Shown here: positions 1-11,364 of the stretch, piece after piece
Numbering within the stretch: the first letter of the stretch is position 1
Layout of the letters: each line of letters begins with the position of its first letter
NCBI GenBank assembly: GCA_963575745.1
Contig: CAUYUJ010011225.1
Coordinates: 103,501 to 167,500, forward strand
Direction of reading: 5' to 3'
Length of the DNA: 64,000 nt
Origin: Prorocentrum cordatum
Lineage: Eukaryota; Sar; Dinophyceae; Prorocentrales; Prorocentraceae
Made by a program: the position numbers and the translations under genes
The notes under the pieces: generated by a model
Seen by the model: the letters and a program-made list of their open reading frames with translations, nothing else
The model's database searches: none
Told to the model about the DNA's origin: nothing

Positions 1-1150
1 CCGACGACGACGACGACGACGACGACGACTTCGACGACGACGACGACGCCGACGCCGACGACGACGACGCCGACGACGACGCCGACGACTACGACGACGA
101 CGACGACGCCGACGACGACGACGCCGACGACGACGACGAAGACGACGACGTCGCCAACGAAGACGACGACGAAGGAGGAGGGAGGACGACGACGGCGACA
201 ACGACGACAACGACGAGGGAGGAGGGCGGACGGCGACGACGCGAACGACGAAGAAGGAGGGAGGACGGCGACGCCGACGACGACAACGATGAGGGAGGTG
301 GGAAGTCGACGACGACGACGACGCGACAAAATAAGAGGGACGATGACGACGCCGACGACGGACGACGACGACGACGAGGGAGGAGGAAGGACGACTACGG
401 CGACAACGACGACGGAAACGACGACGACGCCAAAGAGGACGACGACGACGACGACGACGGGGAAAGACAGAGGACGCCGACGGCGACGACGACGACGACG
501 AGGGAGGAGGCAGGACGGCGACGACGACGACGACGCAAGCGCGCGCACGCTTTTGTTGAAAATCCGTGTTGCGAAGCCCTCTCTTTTTGTATGTTTTTTG
601 GACACTCGATTTTGAAGTCTTTCCGAAACCGAAGGTTTTTAAAGGATTTCGGCATGCGCGCGCGACGATGCGCGCGTTCACTTTTTTTTTTGCAGAGGAT
701 TCTCGCAAAAGCACGCGCGCAAGGGCGTTCGAACGATTTTTAACATGCGCCCGCCAAGCCCGCTTGGTAGTATTTTCCGAAAATCTTTGCAAGAGCGCGC
801 GCGTAAGCTTTTTTAGAACATCCGTGTTGCGAAACCACGTGTTTTTGTATGTTCTTTTAGGAGCTCGGTTTTGACCCGATTTTTGAAGGATTCCAGCATG
901 CGCGCGACGACGCACGCGTGTGCATTTCGTCATTTTTTGGCAAGGGAGTCTAATTCTTGCTGATGAACGGGAGTGCGCGCATAGTTTTTTTGCAGAGGAT
1001 GGCGGGGGGGAGTCGTACCGGCCTGGCTGGGATAGTATGAACTCATATCTAGGATGGACGATGGGGCACAATCGTTTGTAAATTTCAATACGAAAAGGGT
1101 GACTGTTAACTCAGGGGGGAGGGGTCGACTCTATCCTTCTTTTAGAAAGG
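1..1150 (+). repeat. Composite dispersed repeat, copy A: (CGA)n array plus conserved body
   Basis: Positions 1-540 are an imperfect CGA/GAC triplet array with GGAGGAGGGA interruptions. Positions 541-1150 are a non-triplet body that recurs at six other places in the window. The body holds two related sub-units of about 280-300 bp, each with GTGTTGCGAA, a CGGCATGCGCGCGCGACGA block and a TTTTGCAGAGGA block. It ends in a tail with GGGATAGTATGAA, a G-rich stretch and GTCGACTC followed by AGAAAGGAGAATT. Triplet ORFs through the array (poly-Asp, Thr, Arg or Val depending on frame) are repeat artefacts. No transposase or reverse transcriptase is encoded. Confidence 0.8.
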
Positions 1151-1234
1151 AGAATTGACCACGCTGCGCCCCGCGTGACCACCTCCCATGCTCGTGCAAA
1201 CATTCCACCCTCCCACCCGCATCTTGGTCGGCAA

Positions 1235-1546
1235 AACTCATAATGTCGCGGCTGCGGTTGCAGCGTGGAGCTCGTCCCCAGATTTCATCGACTTCGCTGG
1301 CACGTGGACCGTCGTGGCGCGGGCAAAATCCATATTTCTGGAGGCGGCGCGGACGACAGCGTCGACAAACGACGATGAAATGGCTGGCATAACTCATAAG
1401 GTCGCGAGTACAGCTGCAGCGTGGAACTCCTCCGATCATTTCATCGTGTTCGTTGGCGCGCGGACGGTCGTCGCGCGGGCAAAACCCATTTTGCGGGAGA
1501 CAGCACGGACGACGGCGTCGACAAACGACGATGAGAATGATCGCGT
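1235..1546. repeat. Tandem duplication of a 156-bp unit
   Basis: Two head-to-tail copies begin at AACTCATAA (1235 and 1391). The period is exactly 156 bp (52 codons), so an open frame at 1188-1598 (+) repeats a 52-residue pattern with conserved AW-SS, F-I, TVVARAK and ARTTASTNDDE positions. The reverse strand is also open. I do not recognise the protein. It sits just after the CAAACATTCCACCC landmark that begins other composite repeats, so it is more likely part of a repeat than a gene. Confidence 0.6.
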
Positions 1547-1659
1547 CGCTACCGGCGGCAATGGTGACGATGATGGTGCCCCGCATGCTATCATTTGACA
1601 GGGATCATGCCTCTGGCAAGCGCACGAGGGCATCGGAATAAGTTCGACAAGCGGGCGCG

Positions 1660-2045
1660 AAGGCCTCCTTGGACATGAAAGTTATGAAAACAACATTGGG
1701 TTGCCTAGGAATCCGCAAGAGCGCGCGGGATGACATGTTGGAACTTTTGTTGAAAGCCATCGAACGCAAGCAACAGACTTTGGAAGGATTTCGTCTTGCG
1801 CGCGCGCAAAGTGACCCGCGTGGTATGCCCTCAAAAGATTTCGTGCGTTCAGCTCACGTTGGATCGACGCGTGTGCACCGCGTGCTAGTATTTAGCGGGA
1901 ATGGAGGGGGGACCCGATACCGGGACTAGCTGGGATGGTATGATTTCAAATGGAAAATGAATAAACAAGGCAGGTTCCTGCGTAGGTTGCAATGCCCCAG
2001 GGGTGAGCGGCAATCCCGGAGAGGGGGGTATAATCGAATTGGGTT
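1660..2045 (+). repeat. Degenerate fragment of the composite repeat body
   Basis: Pieces of the body occur in the right order but decayed: TTTTGTTGAAAG at about 1747, GAAGGATTTCG at about 1783, GGGATGGTATGATTTCA at about 1930 and GCAATGCCCCAGGGG at about 1989. It fills the gap between copies A and B. No gene is visible. Confidence 0.5.
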
Positions 2046-2079
2046 TGGTTACAACAAACGCGTAGACACAACCCGTGCT

Positions 2080-3545
2080 CTTGCAAACATCCCACCCGTC
2101 CACCCGCAACTTGGTTTGCGAAACCCATAAGGTGGCGATTGCGATGCGTGCTCGGCGTTGGTTGGTGCGTGCCTGCGGCCGCGCCAACCCGCGCACGCGC
2201 GCGCAGCGGCCAGCGTGTTTGGTGCGACCGACGCGGCGGCGGTGGCGCTGATCGTTGGGCACATACCAGCGGGCATTTCATTGCGAGTCGGCAACTTGGG
2301 CTGGCGCGGTATCGTGGCAACGTCGACAACGGTAGACGTCGCGGGCCTTTTCTCCAACGACATTCGACGACCACAACGACGACGACGACAACACCGACGA
2401 CGACGACGCTGACGCTGACGACGACGATGATGACATCGCCGACGGCGACAACGACGACGACGACGCCGCCGACGACGACGACGACGACGCCGACGACGAC
2501 GACGGCGACGACGACGGCGACGACGAAGACGACGACTACGACGACGACGTCGCCAACGAAGACGACGACGACGAGGAAGGAGGGAGGACGACGACAGCAC
2601 CGACGACGACAACGAAGAGGGATGTGGGAAGACGACGACGACGACGACGGCGATGAAATAGGAATGACAACGACGAAGTGCCGACGAAGACGACGAGGGA
2701 GGACAGACGACCACGGCGACAACGACGACGGAAACGACGACGACGCCAAGACGACGGCGACGACGACGAGGAAAGACAAAGGACGACGATGGCGTCGACG
2801 ACGACGTGGGGGGAGGGAGGACGGCGACGACGACGACGCAAGCGCGCGCACTTTTTTGTTGAAAATCCGTGTTGCGAAGCCCTGTGTTTTTGTATGTTTT
2901 TTGGACACTCGATTTTGAAATCTATCCGGAACCGGAGGTTCTTCAAGGATTCCGGCATGCGCGCGCGACGGCGCGCGCTTCTGCACTCCTCCTTTTTTCT
3001 GGGGGCAGAGGATTCTCGCGACGGCACGCCCGCAAGGGCGTTCGAAAAATTTCGACATGCGCGCGCACGAGCCCCGTTTTGTAGTTTTTTGGTTGTTGAT
3101 TTTTTTTTGGGAAAAAACCGATGGTTGTCGCCCAATATTTAGCAACAGCGCGCGCGTAAGGTTGTTTAGAAAATCCGTGTTGCGAAGGTTTTTATTCTCG
3201 GAACTCGATTTTTAAATCCTTCCCGAACCATCGGTTTTTAAAAAGGATTTCGGCATGCGCGCGCGACGACGCGTGCGTGTGCACTTCGTTTTTTATTTAC
3301 GTTTTTTCCCACAAGGGATTATTGGCAACTTGTGCTTTTTGGTAAACGAGTGTGCGCGCTTAGTAGTTTCTTGCAGAGGATGGCGGGGGGGAGTGGTACC
3401 GTTCTGGCTGGGATAGTATGAGTTCATATTTAGAAAGGGCAATGGAGCAGAACCATATGCAAACTGCAATACCAAAAGGTGTCCCGTTAATGCCGGGGGG
3501 GGTAGAGTCTATTCTTTTTTGGAAGCGAGAATTCAGAGAGGATAG
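2080..3545 (+). repeat. Composite dispersed repeat, copy B
   Basis: The 5' landmark (CAAACATCCCACCC, then CCACCCGCAACTTGG) is at about 2083. A segment of about 240 bp follows (2110-2350) that is shared with the compact copy at 9150. Then come a CGA array (about 2360-2845), the two-part body, and the 3' tail with GGATAGTATGAGTTCA, GTAGAGTCTATTCTTTT and GAGAATTCA. Long ORFs on both strands here are triplet-repeat artefacts. Confidence 0.8.
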
Positions 3546-3700
3546 TATACGCGATGCGCAATCTACGTGATGCACGTCGACGTGGCGGAATTTGTGCTGT
3601 GCAGCTCATGTTGGACAATCTATGTGGTGCAGCCGACGCGGTGCAATCAACGTCGTGCAATCTATCTTGTGCAGTCTATGTGGTGCAGCTGCTGGTTTTA
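3546..3700 (+). repeat. Short degenerate repeats of GTGGTGCAATCTA
   Basis: Six or so variants of TGTGGTGCAATCTA/GTGCAGCTCATG follow the end of composite copy B. The same motif sits beside other composite-repeat ends at about 9665-9685, 38045-38085 and 63215-63240 (reverse), so it probably belongs to the repeat's outer boundary. Confidence 0.5.
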
Positions 3701-5270
3701 GCAAACGAGTTGACATAGCCGATGGTTTTCCAAACATCCCACTGGTAGGGCCGTGGAATGCGCACAACCCGACCCCGAGAGTTCCCCCAACAACATAGAT
3801 GGCATCGCGCAGGTTTCCTCATCTTGGGATTTGGTATCACGAGGGTATCCTCAACCAGGGGGGCTTGCATCCTTTTCTGATCGCACGTTGCAGGTGGCTC
3901 CGTTTACCTGCGGTCGGTCAGCTTCGGGGGGCTTCTGGATGACGGCAGCGGCTGCGCAGCGGGCGCTTCTATGCAAGGCGGTTCGTCTGGCGCCCACGTT
4001 TTGACGGGCGCTTGAGATCGGCCCCGCGTTTCGTTCGCGCGCGGGCGCAGTCCGCGTCTCCCAGTCTTACGTTTTTTTGGCGTCGTGCCTGCAATTTTGG
4101 TGGGTGGCATGGTGGGTATCGATCGAATCGGTTTGTGTCGGCCGTCCCCCATCGGCCTCGCTCAGTTGAGCTTGGATAGATTTCGGCTGGTTTCGGTCGG
4201 TGTCGGTTTGCTTCGATCGGTTTCGGTCGTTCTTCGATGGCGTCGGTCGATCTCAATGGATCTGGGGCGCGGCTGCGCGAGTCCGCGGTTGAGCGAAGCC
4301 GAGCGACCGATGCCGAACGAGGTCGACCGAATCATACATACGGCGGCAGAAAACAGTCGAGACCGATCCAGACAGCTGAGACCCGTTAGGACCGACCGAG
4401 ATTGTTTGGGCCTTTTCGATGCTGCGCCCGCCCCGCACGCAGTTCGCAGGGCGGAGCGGTTCCCAGCGCGCCCGCGCATTCGATCTCGGTTCGTGGGCGG
4501 GGAAAGACTTGCTAGACATGCCACGCGGGGCGTTGCTCTCGGCCGTCGTAGCCCCCCTTTGTTTTTGACGGCGCCTCTGGGTTTTACCAAGGTCCGCGGG
4601 CTCATTTAATATTTCGCGTTGACGAAGTGACGGGTTCATGTTAACAAACATTCGCCGTGCGCGTGTCGAACGTCAGTTTTCGACTCGGCTGCAGTTTGCA
4701 GAGAAATCAACGTCAATCGTTCGTTGGAAATGTCGCGCGAACAGCGCCCATACTTTTTCTTTTTTCCCCGGCTGCGATTTTGTTGGGAAGTGTAATAAGA
4801 TTGGCAAGTTGTTGCTGGCGTTGTTCGGAACACCCCGAACGAACATTACGCAATTTACCAATATCGACGCGAGATTGGGCCTCGGATTGCGTGGGCGAGT
4901 TCGCCGACGCTAGCGTCACGTCGGGCAGCCCAATCAGCGCTTGCACGTAAGGGACTTGACGTTTCATGGTGAACGATGGGGCTCCGCCGAGGTTTTGCAT
5001 TGTTGCCGCCCGCGTTGCCTTGCTCGTGCCTCGTGTCCACCTCGCGCTGGGTTGGGTCGCCGTGGTTCCACCGCTCTGTCGCGAGTGCCGCTTCGTTGGC
5101 GCCTCGCGGGCGCCTCGTGGGCGTCCCGTGCGCAGGCCGGGTCCGCCAACGTTTCGCCGCGTTCCCGCTTACGCTGCCGCGCGGGCGCCTCGCGGGCATG
5201 TCGCGCGGGTCTACCGGAATGCGGCCGCGGTGCCGCTCGCGCCGAGGCGCGGAATTTCGTTCAAAGAATT
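3700..5270. other. Intergenic DNA without a supportable gene
   Basis: ORFs up to 174 codons exist on both strands but lack domain features and overlap antisense ORFs of equal length. At 4160-4260 there are degenerate TTTCGGTCGG/CGATCGGTTTCGG repeats. From 4980 to 5260 the sequence is GC-rich with GGCGCCTCGCGGGC-type internal repetition. I see no RNA gene or recognisable promoter. Confidence 0.5.
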
Positions 5271-5530
5271 ATCCCTCCCTCCCTCCCTCCCTCCCTCCCT
5301 CCCTCCCTCCTTCCGCCCTTCCCTGATTTCGGTTTTCCTTCCTCCCCTCTGTCCTTCCTCCCATCGCCTTTTCCTGCCCTCCCTCCCTCCTTGCTTCCCT
5401 CCCTCCCTCTCCCTCCCCTCCCCCCTTCTGCCGCTCCCCCCATCGTCCCTCACCATCCCCCTTCCTCGTTCCTCCCCTCCCCCTCCTCCGTCCGACCTTC
5501 CTTCTCCCCCCTCCTCCTTTGTTAATCAGC
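5270..5530 (+). repeat. Pyrimidine-only tract starting with (CCCT)n
   Basis: About eleven CCCT units (5275-5312) lead into roughly 200 bp of almost pure C/T. ORFs rich in Pro/Ser/Leu (or Gly/Arg/Glu on the other strand) are compositional. Strand asymmetry of this kind could form triplex DNA or serve as a splice-acceptor-like tract, but no exon follows that I can identify. Confidence 0.75.
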
Positions 5531-5854
5531 AGCAGCCTCATTGCAGGAGGCATGGCACGCGTTGGTCTTTGGGAATCTGCTTCGAGGGACTCGGGTTGTC
5601 AGTTAGCCGCAATACCTCCTCGGTTCGTCCTGGACGCTCGCGCGTTGGCTCGCTGGTGCGGATCGTTTCCGCTTCGCCGTCGACGAAAAGCTTATCTTAC
5701 GCATTGTGTGCTGTTGTCGGCCTTCATGTACTCAACGCTGCAGGGCCTCATTGGGCATGTAACCAGCCTCCGTGGCGGTCGCGGTGCCGGGGGATCCTCT
5801 TGAGGCGGGGGGGGGGGGGTCGGGATGTCAGTTCCTGCTCCTGCTCTTGAGCCA

Positions 5855-6270
5855 TCTTGGGGCGTTCTTGGGCTCTCAGAGGCCGTGCTGTGACATCCTC
5901 GAGCTGCCAGGGAGCTTGTCTGGCCGTTTTGGAATCCTCTTGAACGCCTCTGGGCCGTTTGGGAGCCACGTTGGTAATTGGCGTGGCTCTCTGGTAGCGC
6001 TGAAGACCAGAAGTAACACGAATGCCAACGTAAGGTATGGAATGACGCGGTGGGTTCTCATCTGCGTGCTGCTCGTGCATATCTTAGGGGTTTCTTCGGG
6101 ACAATTTCGAGGCGTAGTGTTGCCGCCCTGAGCTATGTTAGGGGACATCTTGGGCGCATTGGGGCGTTTCTGGGTTGTCTTTTGGGCGCCTCAGGCACTT
6201 TATGCGCACCTCGGGGTTCCCATGGCCCGTCTTGGGGTATCTGGCTTTGGGGAAGTTGAGGCGGAAGAAC
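5855..6270 (+). repeat. CTTGGGGCC-type quasi-repeat
   Basis: Irregularly spaced TCTTGGG/CTTGGGCGC/TTGGGGCG words about every 10-20 bp. It is the first of many blocks of this family in the window; blocks at 43.0-44.3 kb and 52.7-57.1 kb are in the opposite orientation (CCAAGACGGCC). Confidence 0.5.
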
Positions 6271-6490
6271 CCAAAGGTTTGCAATGGCGCCGAACATATT
6301 TGAACGCGTGGAGCGCGCACCCGTGGCTGCAAGCAGCGCGCATTTGAAAACAGGGCGCGTTGCGCCCCAGAACTTCCAGAACCTTGGGAAACACCAGAAG
6401 CCGCATTTCCAGACACCGTTGAGGTTCCGTCTGGCATACGCGAAATCCGGTTGAGGCTTGTTGTCTGTTGTTTCACAAGCAAAACGGCCC

Positions 6491-6908
6491 GGTTGATAGT
6501 AAGTTGGCTGTACACGCGGTTTGGGGCCAGGCTGGTTGATACCAAAACCGGAGTGGTTAAAAAAGCATGGTTGATACCAAAAACAGAGTGGTTGATACCA
6601 AACGCCGCAATGGTTGATACCAAGAAAAGAGTGGTTGATACCAAAAAAAAGATGGTTGATACCAAAAAAAGAGTGGTTGATACCACGGATTTGGGTTGAG
6701 CGACGTCACGTGGCATCAACCAAAAAATTGGTATCAACCGGCGGAAAACTGGCATCAACCGGCGAAAAAATGGTATCAACCGGCGGAAAATTGGTATCAA
6801 CCGGCGCGAACGTGTGGTATCAACCGGCACAAAGTGGTATCAACCACCAGAAAAATGGTATCCACCGGCTGAAAAGTGGTATCAACCAGCGGAAAGTGGT
6901 ATCAACCG
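6491..6908. repeat. Phased inverted array of a 10-bp motif, GGTTGATACC then GGTATCAACC
   Basis: GGTTGATACC or a near match starts at 6491, 6534, 6569, 6590, 6612, 6633, 6654 and 6675. Its reverse complement GGTATCAACC or a near match starts at 6712, 6730, 6751, 6772, 6793, 6816, 6836, 6857, 6878 and 6898. Spacing within each half is mostly 20-22 bp, about two helical turns. The centre (6685-6711) contains GACGTC and CACGTG. ORFs with repeated VDTKKR or STGGK residues merely translate the array. Confidence 0.9.
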
Positions 6909-7359
6909 GCAGCCAAATAGTAGCACACGTGCGATGCCACGCTTCTTGCGACGTCGACGTCAGATTGCCCGCGGCGCCCTGGACTGGCCCTCATTGTACT
7001 CTGGGCCCTTATTTGCACGTACTCTCGGACCCAGGGGGCCTCGCATGAGAACTCCTCGTCTCTGTTGCTGCACCCCGTCAACGCTTGCAGAAAACAACGT
7101 CCGAGGCATCGAGGGGGATGCAGCTAGGTCACCATATGAGTATCCTGTTCCCTCGAATGTTTCTCTCCAGCGCGGTGCTCCTGACACCTGACACGCTCCC
7201 GCGTCAGCGCCGCACACGATCTTAGCCTATCTCTGCAACAGTTGCACGTGCCGATGGCATGCGTTACTCGATACATTTCCCCCTAGCACAGCAGGAGGGG
7301 GAGGAGACATAATCCGCTGCCCTTCAGGAAGGCTATCCTCAGCACACCCGCGTGATGAC

Positions 7360-7535
7360 GACCTAGCGCGATAACACCACAGTTGGATAACATTATGTGC
7401 TCTAACCTAGTTATATATCACTTAGTGGGATAGCGCTGAGTGGGGTAACGCTCCGCAGGATAACGCTGAGGCGTTATCCAACTTAATGGGATATAACGTC
7501 AGTTATCCCACTAAGTGGGATAACGCCCGAGCGCG
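7360..7535. repeat. GTTATCCCAC palindromic repeats, left cluster
   Basis: GATAAC/GTTATC words recur with TTAGTGGGATA and CGCTGAGTGGGGTAACG. The clearest unit, at about 7502-7525, is a palindrome (GTTATCCCACT joined to AAGTGGGATAAC). A related cluster lies about 620 bp downstream; together they could be the ends of one element. Confidence 0.7.
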
Positions 7536-7540
7536 ACGCT

Positions 7541-8156
7541 GATGCGGACAAGAATCTGGTCTTCTTACAAGGCCAATCGCGCGGACAAGAACCGTGCGTT
7601 TTGTTTCAGAGGCCCACCGCTGGCCCACCGCTGGCCCAACGCTGTCCTGCTCCTAAGTTTACGTGGTCGTTCACGGAGCTGGAACACTGCTTTGAAGTGT
7701 CGCCTTCCCCGAGGTCGCGCGGAACGGCTCACCCATCGCACGTTGGTCCGAACGCTGCACCAAGTGTTTCTGAGCACCCTCTCCGCTTCAGCCTCCCTCT
7801 TCTTTTCTTTCCCTCATTCCTCTTATCTTCTTCTCTGCAGGGTCTCACCGATACGAAGTTTGGGTATTTCGTATCGCTCCGCGCTCGCACAATCTTACTC
7901 GGTGACCGTTCTCCTGAGCAGTGGCGGTGCCTGCGTGTTAAACGTTGGCTCCGTTTGTGCCATTTCTCCCCTCCCTCCTCCCACCTGCTGGTTCTCTCCC
8001 TTCCTGCCTCGTTCTCCTTTGATCTGTACTGCGGCCAGAATTTCGGCCACGTTTGCAGGACAACCCTGCCGCTCGTGCCGGCGTTTCGCACTTGCTACCC
8101 GAGCCCTGGGCCATTGTGATGTTTTGTTTTCTGTACGTAAGTGGGAGAACACTTGA
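7541..8156 (+). other. Interior of a possible element; open 204-codon frame, coding not supported
   Basis: The frame opens with ATG just after the left palindromic cluster and closes just before the right one. It has no recognisable domain, is Ser/Leu/Arg-rich, and runs through a long pyrimidine tract (about 7785-7840) ending TTCTCTGCAG that looks more like a splice acceptor than codons. A GGCCCACCGCTG triple repeat is at about 7612-7645. I would not call it a gene without a homologue. Confidence 0.25.
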
Positions 8157-8270
8157 AGGGCAACGCTAAGTGTCATCCGCCTTAAGTGTTATCCTACGGA
8201 GCGGGATCACATGCTCTTAGGCAGAAGCGTTATCCCACTTAGTGGAATAAATCCGGTTTTGAGGATGTGC
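8157..8270. repeat. GTTATCCCAC palindromic repeats, right cluster
   Basis: Contains AACGCTAAGTGTCATCC, TTAAGTGTTATCC and GCGTTATCCCACTTAGTGG, related to the left cluster at 7360-7535. A C-rich homopolymeric stretch follows at about 8276-8303. Confidence 0.65.
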
Positions 8271-8303
8271 CCAGTCCCCCCCCCTTTCCCCCCGCCCCCC
8301 CCC

Positions 8304-9150
8304 CAGCATGCACGGTACTTCAAGGAAACAAGTCACTGGTTTCTTGGAGCTGTCTTGAGTCATCTTGGATAACATGAGCGTCTATCTTGCGCGTCCGAGG
8401 TTCTCGTGAGAAGACTAAAAAGAAACTTCAACCAAAAGTCGCCCTTTCGCGCCCCAGCGCTGTGTTGACGAAGTTGTTCACCCAACGCACTGTTAACGAA
8501 ATTGCCCCCCCACCTGTGGTCCGACCCGGTAGGAGCTGGCCTGCAATATTCCATTTCTTTCGCGTCACCTCTGGGGAGTTCCATTTTCCTGGTTGGGCGA
8601 CGCAGGCTTTCGTCAACTCCTGATGTCGAGTGCCACGAATGTGGTCTCATCTGATGGTGCGACGTGCAAGCGCGTAACACCAGCACAATGAAATCCAAAC
8701 GGCGCCCTCTACCAGGGCCCCAACAACTCGTTGCAACATAGTCTTTCTTTCGAGTCGCGGTGGACACATGACCTCATGCTGCTGGACATTCTAGAACAGG
8801 CCTCTCACTCATTATCGCAGTTGCTAGGCTGCAAGGGCCCGGCGAGGCGCTTCAGAGTCCCGTCGGGTTTTCGCCTCGCTGTTTCACCAACGCGCGGCCC
8901 TTTTCGTTCCCGCGTTTATGTCGTCGAAAGATCCAATACCGCTGTTTTGACTGGGTGCGCTCCCGCACGCGGATGGCGTGCACGGGTGCTTTGCATCCCG
9001 TTGCCACGTCTGCAACGGTTGCTTTTACCGCGCGCAGTCGCACTTTGGCCACCCACAATACCACTCATTCAGTTGAGGACCCCCTTACAAATACCATGCG
9101 AGCTGTTGGGGCCCATTGGGGTCGTGTTGCGACAGATTCCGCTAAGTCAC
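8304..9150. other. Intergenic DNA, nothing supportable
   Basis: Short overlapping ORFs on both strands with no domain or repeat signature. A pair of related phrases (GCGCTGTGTTGACGAAGTTG and CGCACTGTTAACGAAATTG, about 8456-8507) suggests a small internal duplication. I see no gene. Confidence 0.4.
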
Positions 9151-9588
9151 GGCCTTGCCACGTCCCACCCGCCCATCCGCAACTTGGTTTGCAAAACCCA
9201 CGCGGTGGCGATTGCGATGCATGCGTGGCGTTGGCTGGTGCACCTCTGCGGCCGCGGTGGCGCTGATCGCCGGGTACATTCCCGTTGGCATTGCACTGCG
9301 AGTCGGCGACTTGGGCGGGCGTGGTATCATGCCAACGCCGATTGCCGTCGACACGATGATGATAGTAGCGATGCAGGTGACGATGTTCGCACCGACGAGG
9401 TACGGCCAATGCGGGTGCCGATGCTGATCACGCCTCCGACGACGATGACGGCGTCCTCGCGTCGGCGATGAAGGTTTTGGAAAGAGTTCGACATGCGCGT
9501 GCGGCCAACGCGCGGGAGTGGCCCGCATTGGGCAGAAACGTATGTAAACTGCAATACGAAAAAGTGTACCGATAAAGCCGGGGGGGGT

Positions 9589-9635
<47 letters not shown>

Positions 9636-9665
9636 TTTTTTCTTCTCTCGAAAGGAACACCAATG
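9150..9665 (+). repeat. Compact composite repeat lacking the CGA array and body, with a T42 run
   Basis: It has the same 5' landmark (CCGCAACTTGGTTTGC at about 9177) and the same following segment of about 240 bp as copy B, including GGTGGCGATTGCGATGC, GCGCTGATCG and GCGAGTCGGC. It then jumps to the 3' tail (CATTGGGCAGAAACGTATG, GGGGTAGAGT). Where other copies read TCTATTCTTTT this one has 42 uninterrupted T (9593-9634). Confidence 0.75.
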
Positions 9666-10990
9666 CGGCGCAATCTATGATGTGTAACCCACTCTGCTGA
9701 ACTTGAAGTCGTCATCTCCACTGCTCGCGCAAACATCCCACCCACCCACCCGCAACTTGGTTTGCAAAACCTCTTAAGACCGACTACGACGACACCGACG
9801 ACAACGACTAGGACGACACCGACAACGTTTCCGACGACTTCGACGACGCCAACGACGCCCACGCCGACGACGACGAAGACGACGACGACGACGCCAACGA
9901 AGGCGACGACGGGGGAGGAGGAAGGACGACGACGGCGACAACGATGACAACGACGACAACGACGCGGGAGGAGGGAGGGCGGCAACGACGCGAACGACGA
10001 CGAAGGAGGAAGGACGGCGACGCCGACGACGACAACGACGAGGGAGGAGGGAAGACGACGACGACAACGACGACGACGACGGCGACGAAATAGGAGGGAC
10101 GACGACGAGACGCCGACGACGGACGACGACGACGACGTGGGAGGAGGAGGAAGGACGACCACGGCGACAACGACGACGGAAACGACCACGACGCCAAAGA
10201 GGACGACGACGACGAACACGAGAAAAGACAGAGGACGACATAGGCGACGACGACGACGATGCGGGAGGAGGGAAGACGGCGACGACGACGACGACGCAAG
10301 AGAGCGCGCGCACGCTTTTGTTGAAAATGCGTGTTGCGAAACCTTGGATTTTTGTAGGTGTTTTGGACGCACGATTTTGAAATCCTTCCGAAACCGATGG
10401 GTTTTGAAGGTTTTCGGCATACGCCCGCGACGACGCGCGCGTCTGCACTTCCCCCGTTTTTTGCAGAGGTTTCTCGCGACGGCACACGCGCAATGGCGTT
10501 CGACAGATTTCGACATGCGCGCGCGCGAAGCAAGTTTGGTAGCATTTTGTGAAAATCTTGAAACACTTTTCTGGTTTTCTTAAGATTTCGCAAGAGCTCG
10601 CGCGCAAGCGTTTTTTAGCAACTCAGTGTTGCGAAACCATGTTTTTTTTGTATGTTTATTTTGAAACTCGATTGCGAAATCCTTCCGGCACCGAAGGTTT
10701 TTGAAGAATTCCGGCATGCGCGCGCGACGACGCGCGCGTGTGCACTTCGTCCCGTTTTTTCAAGGGATTTGCGAAAAGTGTTATGTTAGAACAACAAAAG
10801 TCACCGCATAGTGTTTTTTTACAGGGGAACCTCAAGGGGGGGTAACCTGGCCTGGCTGGGATGGTATGGTTGCACATTTAGGATGGACGAGTGTGCAGAA
10901 ATAGTATGATATCGTATTATCCCAGGGGGAAGCGATAAGTCCTGGGCGGGGTAGACTCTATTCGTTTTAAAAAGGAGAATTCATTTCTGT
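9665..10990 (+). repeat. Composite dispersed repeat, copy C (left arm of a long inverted duplication)
   Basis: Starts with GCGGCGCAATCTATGATG and CACTCTGCTGAACTTG. The 5' landmark is at about 9730, the CGA array at 9775-10305, then the two-part body and the tail to about 10990. The variant GGGTTTTGAAGGTTTTCGG (about 10398) is shared specifically with the reverse copy near 62490, marking the two as paralogues. Confidence 0.85.
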
Positions 10991-11333
10991 TCGCAGTGAG
11001 TTGTCCACTCCACTGCTCGCGCAAACATCCCACCCATCCACCCGCAACTTGGCTTGCAAAATACCTTAAGACCGTGACGGTGGGTACCACATGGCACTTG
11101 GCAGTGACAGCGGCGCCGACGTCGACAGCGACATCGACGACGACGCCGCCGACAACGATAACAACGACACCGGCGACGTCTCCAACGACTTCGACGACGC
11201 CGACAAAGACGACGACGACACCAACGACGACGACGCCGACGACGACGACGATGTCAACGACGACGACGATGACGACGCCGACGACGACGACAACGACGAC
11301 ACCGACGACGACGACGACGACGTCAACGACGCC

Positions 11334-11364
<31 letters not shown>

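Noticed and set aside
8955-9064. Possible tRNA or small RNA near GGTTGCTTTTACCGCGCGCAG
   Set aside because: No cloverleaf with box A and box B spacing could be built by eye; a covariance-model scan would be decisive.
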